A stretch of DNA of 7,152 nt from an uncultured Paracoccaceae bacterium (GTDB lineage: Bacteria > Pseudomonadota > Alphaproteobacteria > Rhodobacterales > Rhodobacteraceae). Positions 1 to 6,247 of the stretch are shown here, piece after piece. The first letter of the stretch is position 1; each line of letters begins with the position of its first letter. The position numbers and the translations under genes are program-made. Below the pieces are notes generated by a model. The model saw nothing but the letters and a program-made list of their open reading frames with translations. It did not search any database and was not told where the DNA came from. The DNA is taken from assembly GCA_937907485.1 (NCBI GenBank), contig CALESR010000381.1, positions 1-7,152 of the forward strand, written 5' to 3'.

Positions 1-23
1 GACCCCGAGCCGCGCCGCCCCCC

Positions 24-2573
24 TCACATCCGCATGCGCGCGCCCTCGGGATCGAACGGCGGCTCGACCGCAATCCGCGCCCGGCGGCGTTCGCCCATGA
101 TCTCGACCTCGAAGAGCCCCTCTTCGCCGCGCTCGGCCAGTGCCGCCGGGACATAGCCCTGCGCCATCGACAGCCCGACGTAATGCGCATAGCCGCCCGA
201 GGTCACCCAGCCGACGACCCGCCAGTCGCCCTCGCGCGCCGGATCGGGTTTCGCCACCGCGACGCCCTGCGCATCAAAGCGCGGCGCACCATAGCCATGC
301 GGGGCGCCGATGGTGCCGTAATCCACATCGCCCACCTTGGCCCAGATCGGCTCGTCCGCCATCACGTCCGCCGTGCCCGCCTCGATCACCAGCGACACCC
401 GCCGCCGCTTCGGCCCCTCGTCGCGTTCGCGTGCCGCTGCGGCGCGGCCGATGAAATCGGGCTTTTGCAGCTTGATGAAGCGGTCCATCGAGCCTTCGAA
501 CGGCCCGTAAATGGGCCGCAATTCCGCAAACCACGTCGGAAAGTTCTTCTCCAACCGCATCGACAGCAGCGCGCGCATGCCGAAATCGACGATGCCATGC
601 GCCGCCCCTGCCGCCTTGATCGCCAGATAGGCGCGGCGCTGGTGGCTGGGGTGCATCCAGATTTCATAACCCAGATCGCCGGAATAGGTGATCCGGTTGA
701 CCATGCAGGGCACGCCCGCGACGTCCATCTCGCGGAAGTCCATGAAGCGGAACGCGGCGTTCGACACATCGGCATCGACCAGCGGCGCCAGCACGTCGCG
801 CGCCTTGGGCCCGCAGATCGACAGGCCGACGAGGTCCATGTGAAAGCGCCGCACCTTGACCGAGCCGTCCTTGGGCAGATGCGCCTCGAACCAGCGCATG
901 TGGTATTTGGACGCCCCCAGCGAGCCCCAGATCAGGAAGCGCGTATCGCTGGCCTTGGCGATGGTGAAATCGCCGATCAGCTTGCCCGCCTCGTTCAGCA
1001 TCGGCGTCAGCACCAGCCGCCCGATCTTGGGCATGGTGTTGGTCATCAGGTGATCGAGCCAGGCCTCGGCCCCGGCGCCTGTCACCTCGTATTTGGCGAA
1101 GTTGGCGATTTCGGTGACGCCCACGCCCTCGCGCGTGGCTTTCACCTCGGCGGCGATATGGGGGAAGTCGTTCGAGCGGTGGAAGCTGGGGATATCATGG
1201 GCTTCCGCGGCGCTGGGCGCGAACCACAGCGGCGTCTCCAGCCCCCAGGAATTGCCCATCACCGCATGGTTGTCGCGCGTCATGATGTCATAAAGCGGCG
1301 TGGTTTCCTGCGGGCGGGCGGCGGGGAGTTCCTCGTTCGGGAAGCGGATCGAGAAACGGCGCGAGTAGTTCTCGCGCACCTTGGCGTTGGTATAGCGCAG
1401 CGTCGCCCATTCGCCATAGCGCGCGACATCCATGCCGAACACGTCATGGCCGGGGTCGCCCGCCGTCATCCAGTTGGCCAGCACGAGGCCGACGCCGCCG
1501 CCCTGCGAAAAGCCCGCCATCACCGCGCAGGCCGACCAGAAGTTGGTCAGGCCGGGCACCGGGCCGACCAGCGGGTTGCCGTCGGGGGCAAAGGTGAAGG
1601 GGCCGTTGATGACGGTCTTGATGCCCGCCTGTTCGACCGCCGGGAAGTGGCGGAAACCGACCTCGAGCGACGGCGCGATGCGGTCCAGATCGGGGTTGAG
1701 CAACTCATGGCCGAAATCCCACGGCGTGTTGATCGGCGACCAGGGTTTGCAGGCTTTCTCGTAAGTGCCCAGCAAGATGCCCTGACGTTCCTGCCGCGTA
1801 TAGATTTCACCTTTGAAATCAATCACCCCGACCAGTTCGCGCCCGGTGGATTCGTTGAAGTCGATCACCTCCTGCATCGGCTCGGTCAGCAGATACATGT
1901 GTTCCATCGCCAAGAGCGGCAGTTCCAGACCGACCATGCGGCCGATCTCGCGCGCCCAGAGGCCACCGGCGTTCACCACATGCTCGCAGCGGATCGGGCC
2001 GTTCTGGGTGTGCAGGGTCCACATGCCGTCCGGGGTCTGGGTGATCTCCTTGACCGGATTGCGCAATTCGATCTCGGCGCCCAGCACCTTGGCGGCCTTG
2101 GCATAGGCGTGGGTGGTGCCGGACGGGTCCAGATGCCCCTCGACCGGGTCCCAGAGCGCGCCGACAAAGTGCGATTCGTCCATCAAGGGGAACATCGCCT
2201 TGGCCTCGGACGGGGTGATGAGTTCGGTTTCCATCCCCAGCGTGCGGCCGCGTGCGTGGGTCATGCGCAGGAAGTTCATGCGTTCCGGGCTGTCGGCCAT
2301 CATCACGCCGCCGGTCAGGTGCAGGCCGCAGGACTGGCCGGAAATCGCCTCCAGCTCCTGATACAGCGACACCGTATAGGCCTGCAGCCGCGCCACATTG
2401 GGATCGCCGTTCAACGTGTGAAAGCCGCCCGCCGCGTGCCAGCTGGAGCCCGAGGTCAGTTCCGAGCGCTCGATCAGCAGGACGTCTTTCCAGCCCGCCT
2501 TGGCGAGGTGATAGAGCACCGAGCACCCCACAACCCCGCCGCCAATCACCACCGCACGATAGGTCCGCGTCAT
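24..2573 (-). CDS. FAD-dependent dimethylglycine/sarcosine dehydrogenase-type oxidoreductase with C-terminal GcvT domain
   Basis: This 849-residue protein has the two-part layout of dimethylglycine and sarcosine dehydrogenases. The N-terminal DAO-type FAD domain covers roughly residues 5-370. It carries the dinucleotide motif GGGVVG at 11-16, an acidic ribose-binding residue E35, and SGSSWHAAGG at 41-50; in mammalian DMGDH the matching His of WHAAG holds FAD covalently, here H46. A linker follows (MAGFSQGGGVG near 353, WGLETPLWF near 443). The GcvT folate-binding domain runs from about 465, with GDFT (D535, the likely catalytic Asp position), YSGDLGYEIW at 630-639 and GMRALLSMRLEK at 665-676; the GcvT C-terminal barrel fills the rest. 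The family oxidises N-methyl groups and passes the methylene to tetrahydrofolate in the cytoplasm. The start is fixed by GGAGG six bases upstream (2580-2584), and ATGA overlaps the upstream stop. The exact substrate (dimethylglycine, sarcosine or another N-methyl amine) cannot be told. The open frame continues upstream, but only as a shadow of the neighbouring gene. Confidence 0.93.
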   Translation of the reverse strand: MTRTYRAVVIGGGVVGCSVLYHLAKAGWKDVLLIERSELTSGSSWHAAGGFHTLNGDPNVARLQAYTVSLYQELEAISGQSCGLHLTGGVMMADSPERMNFLRMTHARGRTLGMETELITPSEAKAMFPLMDESHFVGALWDPVEGHLDPSGTTHAYAKAAKVLGAEIELRNPVKEITQTPDGMWTLHTQNGPIRCEHVVNAGGLWAREIGRMVGLELPLLAMEHMYLLTEPMQEVIDFNESTGRELVGVIDFKGEIYTRQERQGILLGTYEKACKPWSPINTPWDFGHELLNPDLDRIAPSLEVGFRHFPAVEQAGIKTVINGPFTFAPDGNPLVGPVPGLTNFWSACAVMAGFSQGGGVGLVLANWMTAGDPGHDVFGMDVARYGEWATLRYTNAKVRENYSRRFSIRFPNEELPAARPQETTPLYDIMTRDNHAVMGNSWGLETPLWFAPSAAEAHDIPSFHRSNDFPHIAAEVKATREGVGVTEIANFAKYEVTGAGAEAWLDHLMTNTMPKIGRLVLTPMLNEAGKLIGDFTIAKASDTRFLIWGSLGASKYHMRWFEAHLPKDGSVKVRRFHMDLVGLSICGPKARDVLAPLVDADVSNAAFRFMDFREMDVAGVPCMVNRITYSGDLGYEIWMHPSHQRRAYLAIKAAGAAHGIVDFGMRALLSMRLEKNFPTWFAELRPIYGPFEGSMDRFIKLQKPDFIGRAAAARERDEGPKRRRVSLVIEAGTADVMADEPIWAKVGDVDYGTIGAPHGYGAPRFDAQGVAVAKPDPAREGDWRVVGWVTSGGYAHYVGLSMAQGYVPAALAERGEEGLFEVEIMGERRRARIAVEPPFDPEGARMRM

Positions 2574-3289
2574 TGGTTTCCTCCCTGGGCCACCGCATGG
2601 CAGCCGATGTTCAATAGATGCGCCCTGAGCGCGGATTTCAGGCCCGGGTCCGTGGCCCGGCTGGTGACATAGGGCAGGCCGGGGCGTTCCGACGTCCAGC
2701 CGACCACGACAAGGCCCTGCGCGCAAGGCTCGAACCGCAGGGCCAGTTGCCACGAGCGGCAGTCGATGGCGGCGATGTCGGCGCGCCCCTCGGCCACGGC
2801 GCGGACCGAGGCGCGGTGGCTGCCGGTTTCCACACAGCCCACCGCGAGCGTGCAAGGGTCGGCGCCCAGATCGTCCCACAGGCCCAGACAGCCCGAGAGC
2901 GAGTCGCGCTCGTTGATCGCGAGGCGCTGGCCCGCCAGCGGCACCAGCGCGGGGCCGGGGCCATCGGGCACCGGGGCGACGGCACCCGACCGTGCCACCA
3001 GCGCCGAGCGATAGAACGGCCCGCGCCCGCCCGGATAGGCGCTGTAATCGGGCTGCGCCAAGGGTTCGAGCCAGTCGATCAACCCGCGCGACAAGGGCCC
3101 CCAGCAGCACTGGCTGAACACCAGCGCCGGGTCGCGGAAATAGGCGTCGCTGCAGGTCCAGTCGATCTGGCCCAGCGCCTGTGGCAAGACAGACGGCGCC
3201 GCCGCACGAACCCGCGCCCAGTCGGCGGCGGTCTCGTCGCGGCACTCGGCCCAATCATACATCGGCAGGCTGACCAGCATCGCGCTCAT
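2570..3289 (-). CDS. PhnD-like substrate-binding protein without signal peptide
   Basis: This 239-residue protein resembles the PhnD family (phosphate/phosphite/phosphonate ABC transporter binding component, PF12974 type). Family-like blocks occur in order: SQCCWGPL (59-66), YSAYPGGRGPFYRSALVAR (82-100), LAINERDSLSGCLGLWDDLG (122-141), and ETGSHRASVRAVAEGRADIAAIDCRSW, whose GSH and AIDCRSW elements lie near 156-180. True transporter subunits are longer and begin with a signal peptide. This one starts MSAMLVSLPMYDW, with no lysine-rich hydrophobic leader, and no permease or ATPase gene is adjacent, so a cytoplasmic sensor or ligand-binding role is more likely than uptake (inference). The start ATG overlaps the desaturase stop (ATGA, 3286-3289) and has only a poor ribosome site, suggesting translational coupling. 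A second Met lies three codons in (3278-3280). The stop overlaps the next start in the same way. The ligand is unknown. Confidence 0.87.
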   Translation of the reverse strand: MSAMLVSLPMYDWAECRDETAADWARVRAAAPSVLPQALGQIDWTCSDAYFRDPALVFSQCCWGPLSRGLIDWLEPLAQPDYSAYPGGRGPFYRSALVARSGAVAPVPDGPGPALVPLAGQRLAINERDSLSGCLGLWDDLGADPCTLAVGCVETGSHRASVRAVAEGRADIAAIDCRSWQLALRFEPCAQGLVVVGWTSERPGLPYVTSRATDPGLKSALRAHLLNIGCHAVAQGGNQ

Positions 3290-4191
3290 GCCGCGCGCCG
3301 CCCGGCATCGGGCGTCTGGCGCAGCACCGGATGCACCACCGGCTCCTTGGCCACCAGCCCCCAGCGGCGCCAGAGCGCGCGGTAATTGGGAAACACATAG
3401 CCCTGATTGATCGCCTGCCACTCGGCCCGCCGCTCGGCATAGAGCCGGGGCAGCGCATACCACGGCGCCTGCGGCAGCGTGTGGTGCACGATGTGCAGGT
3501 TGTTGAACAGGTAAAGCCAGGCGAGCGGCGAGGATTCGACGATGATCGTGCGGCCGTCGGGCGCCTCGTGCCAGCGATGCTCGGCAAAGGTGCGCAGCGA
3601 AATCAGCGACAACGACGGCCAGACCACGGCCAACAGATAGAGCCACAGCGGGATCCCCATCGCCCAGACCAGCGCCAGCACCAGCGCCACCGCGGGCAGA
3701 TGCAGCAGCCACGCCCGCCGCACCCCGCGCACATTGTCGCGCAGCAAGGTGACCTCGCCCAGCAGAAAGCCATAACAGCCCAGCAGCGGACCCAGAATCA
3801 CCCGGCCCAGCAGCGTGTTGTTCACCTGCAGCACCGCCTGAAGCCAGCGCGGCAGGCGATCATGCTGCCACCGCGCGCGATAATAGGATTCGGGGTCGTC
3901 AAAGGGATCGGTCAGGCGTTCGTCATGGTGATGCGCCAGATGCGTCGCCTTGTAGCGCCGGTAAGGATAGACCAGCGAGGGCGGCACGGCGACCAGCGCC
4001 TCGTTGACCAGCCGGTTGCGCGTCGGATGGCCGTGCAGACACTCATGCACCAGCGACGACTGCAGCGCAGCCAGCACCGCCATGACCGGCAACGCCAGCC
4101 AAGGCGCCACCGGCCACACCCAGAAACCCGCCGCCAACCAGCCGCCATAGGCCAGCGCGATCATGCCCAGGGTGGGCCATTCCAGCCGCAT
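3286..4191 (-). CDS. Membrane-bound fatty acid desaturase-family (di-iron) protein
   Basis: This 301-residue integral membrane protein has the three histidine clusters of the membrane di-iron desaturase/hydroxylase superfamily: HECLHGH (49-55), HLAHHH (84-89) and HIVHHT (233-238). An additional EHRWH sits at 204-208. Hydrophobic stretches at about 9-47, 65-75, 127-150 and 161-198 fit a helical hairpin layout with the His boxes on the cytoplasmic side. Members insert double bonds into, or hydroxylate, acyl chains or other alkyl groups using O2 and an electron donor. No electron-donor gene is visible nearby. It is the first gene of an operon with a PhnD-like protein and an N-methyl dehydrogenase, so the substrate need not be a fatty acid (inference). 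ATG 4191 is chosen because GGAGG lies five bases upstream (4197-4201). The longer frame begins with TTG at 4227 and has no ribosome site. Confidence 0.9.
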   Translation of the reverse strand: MRLEWPTLGMIALAYGGWLAAGFWVWPVAPWLALPVMAVLAALQSSLVHECLHGHPTRNRLVNEALVAVPPSLVYPYRRYKATHLAHHHDERLTDPFDDPESYYRARWQHDRLPRWLQAVLQVNNTLLGRVILGPLLGCYGFLLGEVTLLRDNVRGVRRAWLLHLPAVALVLALVWAMGIPLWLYLLAVVWPSLSLISLRTFAEHRWHEAPDGRTIIVESSPLAWLYLFNNLHIVHHTLPQAPWYALPRLYAERRAEWQAINQGYVFPNYRALWRRWGLVAKEPVVHPVLRQTPDAGRRAA

Positions 4192-4196
4192 CGATG

Positions 4197-4201
4197 CCTC
4201 C
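4197..4201 (-). promoter_or_regulatory. Ribosome binding site of the desaturase gene
   Basis: On the minus strand the sequence reads GGAGG followed by CATCG and then ATG. This strong Shine-Dalgarno with 5-base spacing decides the start at 4191 over the upstream in-frame TTG at 4225-4227. Confidence 0.8.
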
Positions 4202-4262
4202 GTGATTTGCGCCCCACTGTCGCCCAAAGCGGCGCGGCGGCAAGGCGCGTTTGCGCCTCACA

Positions 4263-4290
4263 ATGATCCGGGATTGACGCCTATGGTCAA
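4263..4290 (-). promoter_or_regulatory. Candidate promoter of the desaturase operon
   Basis: Read on the minus strand there is TTGACC (4285-4290), a 16-base spacer and GATCAT (4263-4268), which matches sigma-70-type consensus at 5/6 and 4/6. Transcription would start near 4256 and leave a leader of about 65 bases. An alternative is the perfect TTGACA at 4304-4309, but its -10 at 17-18 bases (CCATAG or CATAGG) is poor. Both overlap the repeated GTCAAC sites. This is a consensus match by eye only. Confidence 0.4.
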
Positions 4291-4301
4291 CGATGTTTAC
4301 T
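4274..4301 (+). promoter_or_regulatory. Candidate promoter of the XRE regulator
   Basis: TTGACG (4274-4279), a 16-base spacer and TTTACT (4296-4301) match sigma-70-type consensus at 5/6 and 4/6. The predicted transcript start near 4308 lies 21 bases before ATG 4329 but downstream of the alternative ATG 4293, so it supports the shorter protein. It overlaps the divergent operon promoter and the repeat cluster, which suits autoregulation. Confidence 0.4.
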
Positions 4302-4310
4302 GATGTCAAC
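4274..4310. promoter_or_regulatory. Candidate operator: repeated GTCAAC-like half-sites
   Basis: The segment holds TTGAC-N7-GTCAA (4274-4278 and 4286-4290, inverted). It continues as GTCAAC (4286-4291), GTTTAC (4295-4300) and GTCAAC (4305-4310). The first two make an imperfect palindrome, GTCAAC-GAT-GTTTAC. The three units recur every 9-10 bases, about one helical turn, so they would lie on one face of the DNA. The segment is AT-richer than its surroundings and lies between a divergent XRE regulator and the operon, where an operator is expected. Binding by that regulator is inferred. Confidence 0.45.
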
Positions 4311-4328
4311 AAATCGAGCCCCGCTGCC

Positions 4329-5165
4329 ATGTCCAAACGCCAGACCGCTGCCCTGTTTCGCACCCGACTCGCCCTGCTGCAAACACAGTCGGGGCTGACG
4401 CAATCGGCCTTTGCGCAACAGATCGGCATCGACCGCTCGGCGCTGTCGCAACTGACCTCGGGGCAGAACCCCCGCCTGCCGCGCGCCGAAACGCTGATCG
4501 CCCTGTCGCAACGGTTTCAGGTCTCGGCCGACTGGATCCTCGGCCTGACCGATGACCGCGGCCTCAGCGCGCAGGTGCTCTCGGCGGTGGAAACCGAACA
4601 GGCGCTCGACAGCGAAAACCGCACGGCGATGGAACGCTGGCACGTCGAGGCGACCGGCCAGAAGGTGCGCTATGTCCCGGCCTGGCTGCCCGACCTGATG
4701 CGCACCCCGGCGGTGATCGCCTATCAGGCGCAGGCCTCGGATCAGGAACGCCGCCGCCTGCAACGCCAGACCGACCGCCGCCTGACCGTCTCGCGCATGC
4801 CGGAATCCGATATCGAAATGTGCATGCCCTTGCAAACACTGGCGATTTTTGCGGCGGGCGGCGGCAACTGGACCGGGCTGCGCGCCACCGACCGCCGCGA
4901 GCAACTGGCGCATATCGCCACGACGGTCGACGAACTCTATCCGGCCTTCCGCATGTATCTCTTCGACGGCCGCAAACGCTTTGCCCCGCCGATGACGATC
5001 TTCGGCTATGAAAAGGCGGCGGTCTATACCGGCGAAACCTATCTGCTGATCCGCGCCAAGCAACTGATCCGCGACCTCGCGCAGGGGTTCGACGCGCATA
5101 TCCGCCACGCCGAGATCCACGCCCACGAAGCCGCCGCCTGGGTGCGCCGGTTGCAGGTCGAATAA
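4329..5165 (+). CDS. HTH_XRE-family transcriptional regulator
   Basis: This 278-residue protein has an N-terminal Cro/CI-type helix-turn-helix at about residues 10-72; the recognition region is QSAFAQQIGIDRSALSQLTS (25-44), followed by PRAETLIALSQRFQVSADWI. A region of about 200 residues follows (roughly 85-278) that I do not recognise as a named domain. It contains a WLPDLMRTPAVIAYQ block (118-132), an arginine-rich helix RRRLQRQTDRR (141-151) and a mixed alpha/beta end. It probably senses a ligand or dimerises (inference). The gene is divergent from the desaturase/PhnD-like/dehydrogenase operon and is the obvious candidate for its regulator. An in-frame ATG at 4293 would add 12 residues but lies inside the candidate promoter and operator. 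ATG 4329 is preferred, though neither start has a strong ribosome site. The HTH call is firm; the target is inferred. Confidence 0.88.
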   Translation: MSKRQTAALFRTRLALLQTQSGLTQSAFAQQIGIDRSALSQLTSGQNPRLPRAETLIALSQRFQVSADWILGLTDDRGLSAQVLSAVETEQALDSENRTAMERWHVEATGQKVRYVPAWLPDLMRTPAVIAYQAQASDQERRRLQRQTDRRLTVSRMPESDIEMCMPLQTLAIFAAGGGNWTGLRATDRREQLAHIATTVDELYPAFRMYLFDGRKRFAPPMTIFGYEKAAVYTGETYLLIRAKQLIRDLAQGFDAHIRHAEIHAHEAAAWVRRLQVE

Positions 5166-5166
5166 G

Positions 5167-5195
5167 AAAAGGGGGCATTCTGCCCCCCTCTTGGC
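5167..5195. terminator. Probable bidirectional rho-independent terminator
   Basis: A perfect 7-bp stem GGGGGCA / TGCCCCC (5171-5177 and 5181-5187) closes a three-base loop two bases after the XRE stop codon region. On the plus strand it is followed by CTCTT. On the minus strand the stem is followed by TTTTCTT, a better T tract, so it could stop mazG read-through as well. Its position between convergent genes fits. Confidence 0.65.
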
Positions 5196-5216
5196 TGCGC
5201 CAATTCACCCCCCTGA

Positions 5217-5275
5217 GGATATTTGCAGAGCAAAGAGAGGGGGCGGGATTTCCCATCTTTGCTCTCTAAATATCC
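5217..5275. repeat. Long imperfect inverted repeat (GGATATTT type)
   Basis: The left arm (5217-5236, beginning GGATATTTGC) and right arm (5256-5275, ending TAAATATCC) are 20 bases each and complementary at 18 of 20 positions, with a 19-base spacer. The spacer contains a small GGGA/TCCC pairing. Intergenic hairpins with a GGATATTT core are, as I recall, recurrent in Rhodobacteraceae genomes. It may be a dispersed palindromic element or a further terminator. Confidence 0.7.
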
Positions 5276-5287
5276 ACGGGGTTTCCA

Positions 5288-5359
5288 AAGGGGCCCGTGG
5301 GCCCCTTGGCGGGGGTGTGGGGGCGGCCCCCACCGGGCGCGAGGGGGCTCGATGCCCCC
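5288..5359. repeat. Cluster of three GC-rich perfect hairpins
   Basis: Three consecutive inverted repeats occur: AAGGGGCCC / GGGCCCCTT (5288-5296, 5299-5307), GTGGGGG / CCCCCAC (5317-5323, 5327-5333) and GGGGGC / GCCCCC (5343-5348, 5354-5359). No protein-coding signal is evident in this stretch. The cluster ends 13 bases beyond the mazG stop. It may be part of the same intergenic repeat element as the hairpin to its left, or serve as transcript 3'-end structure. Confidence 0.6.
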
Positions 5360-5371
5360 GAACGCCCGTTC

Positions 5372-6172
5372 CTATCGCCTCTCCGCCAGCTTCGCTGCGT
5401 CCCACAACGCATCCATCTCGGCCAGATCGCTGTCCTCGGGGCGCCGACCCTGTTCCGCCAGTGCCGCCTCGATGAACCGGAATCGCCGCACGAACTTGTC
5501 ATTCGCGGCGCGCAGCGCCGCCTCCGGGTCGATCTGCAGATGCCGCGCCAGATTGGCCATGACAAACAGAAGATCGCCGTATTCCTCGAACCGGTCCTCG
5601 GGCGCCGCCTCGATCAACTCGCGCGCCTCCTCGGCGATCTTGTCGACCACCTGCGCCACCTCGGGCCAATCGAACCCTACCCGCGCTGCGCGCTTTTGCA
5701 GCTTGACCGCGCGGGTCAGCCCGGCGTGGCCCAGGGGCACATCATCGAGCACCCCGCCCTGTGCCCGCCCCGCCCGCTCGGCCGCCTTGACCGTTTCCCA
5801 GGCCAGGGTCTGCGCGGCGGCATCGTCGATCACCGTCTCGCCGAACACATGCGGATGGCGGGCGATCATCTTGTCGCTAATCCCGCGCACCACGTCGTTC
5901 AGGGTGAACAGCCCAGCCTCCTCGGCCATCTGCGCGTGATAGACCGACTGGAACATCAGGTCGCCCAACTCGCCCTGCAAACCCGGCCAATCCTGTCGCG
6001 CGATGGCATCGGCAACCTCATAGGCCTCTTCGATCGTATAGGGCGCGATCGAGTCGAAATCCTGCTCCAGATCCCAGGGGCAGCCGCCCTCGGGCGCGCG
6101 CAGCCGGGCCATGATGGCGCGCAGCCGGGGCAGCCCGCCGTCAGGGTCGTGGATCAGCGGATCGTCGGTCAT
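5372..6172 (-). CDS. mazG: Nucleoside triphosphate pyrophosphohydrolase MazG
   Basis: This 266-residue protein is close to the 263 residues of E. coli MazG, which hydrolyses (d)NTPs to NMP and pyrophosphate and limits non-canonical nucleotides and stringent-response signals. Both tandem MazG domains are visible. The first has CPWDLEQDFDSIAPYTIEEAYE, with C31-PWD and metal-binding E48/E49 and E52, then ELGD (68-71). The second has EEAREL (181-186) and EEYGDLLFVMANLAR (196-210). RHPHVFG (105-111) lies between them. ATG 6172 is chosen because it matches family length. The frame is open to a TTG at 6220, adding 16 residues, but that start lacks a ribosome site. The chosen start has a weak GGATGAG, placed inside a hairpin. 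The gene lies 75 bases downstream of the barrel protein gene on the same strand, so co-transcription is possible, and it converges on the XRE gene. Confidence 0.95.
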   Translation of the reverse strand: MTDDPLIHDPDGGLPRLRAIMARLRAPEGGCPWDLEQDFDSIAPYTIEEAYEVADAIARQDWPGLQGELGDLMFQSVYHAQMAEEAGLFTLNDVVRGISDKMIARHPHVFGETVIDDAAAQTLAWETVKAAERAGRAQGGVLDDVPLGHAGLTRAVKLQKRAARVGFDWPEVAQVVDKIAEEARELIEAAPEDRFEEYGDLLFVMANLARHLQIDPEAALRAANDKFVRRFRFIEAALAEQGRRPEDSDLAEMDALWDAAKLAERR

Positions 6173-6177
6173 GGGCT

Positions 6178-6212
6178 CATCCGGGGTTTGACGTCTTTCT
6201 ATCCCCCGGATG
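6178..6212 (-). promoter_or_regulatory. Inverted repeat at the mazG translation start
   Basis: CATCCGGGG (6178-6186) and CCCCGGATG (6204-6212) are a perfect 9-bp inverted repeat with a 17-base spacer. In the minus-strand transcript the hairpin ends five bases before the mazG ATG and includes the GGATG element that would be its ribosome site. There is no following T tract, so it is not a good intrinsic terminator for the upstream barrel gene. A role in limiting mazG translation is inferred. Confidence 0.5.
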
Positions 6213-6247
6213 GTGGCCAATGTCCATTGTCTGGCGTCAAGCCGGTC

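Noticed and set aside
183..2672. 829-codon open frame on the plus strand, antisense to the FAD/GcvT gene
   Set aside because: It lies opposite a clearly recognisable enzyme gene. Its composition is rich in Arg, His, Ala and Gln, as expected from complementing GC-rich codons, and no family motif is seen.
2574..3254. N-terminal extension of the FAD/GcvT protein by 227 residues
   Set aside because: The extension is out of frame with the real PhnD-like gene and is Arg/Gly-rich shadow sequence. The FAD motif begins about ten residues after ATG 2573, which has a good ribosome site.
4192..4227. TTG start adding 12 residues to the desaturase protein
   Set aside because: There is no ribosome site before it, whereas ATG 4191 has GGAGG at 5 bases. 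The extra residues are not hydrophobic and add no motif.
3331..4266. 311-codon plus-strand open frame opposite the desaturase gene
   Set aside because: It is antisense to a gene with all three His boxes and has a Gln/Arg/His-rich shadow composition.
4293..4328. Upstream ATG giving the XRE protein 12 more residues
   Set aside because: It lies within the candidate -10 and operator repeats and has no ribosome site. The HTH domain starts soon after ATG 4329. It is kept as a minor alternative.
4287..5126. 279-codon minus-strand open frame opposite the XRE gene
   Set aside because: It is a shadow of a recognised HTH gene, with no domain or ribosome site.
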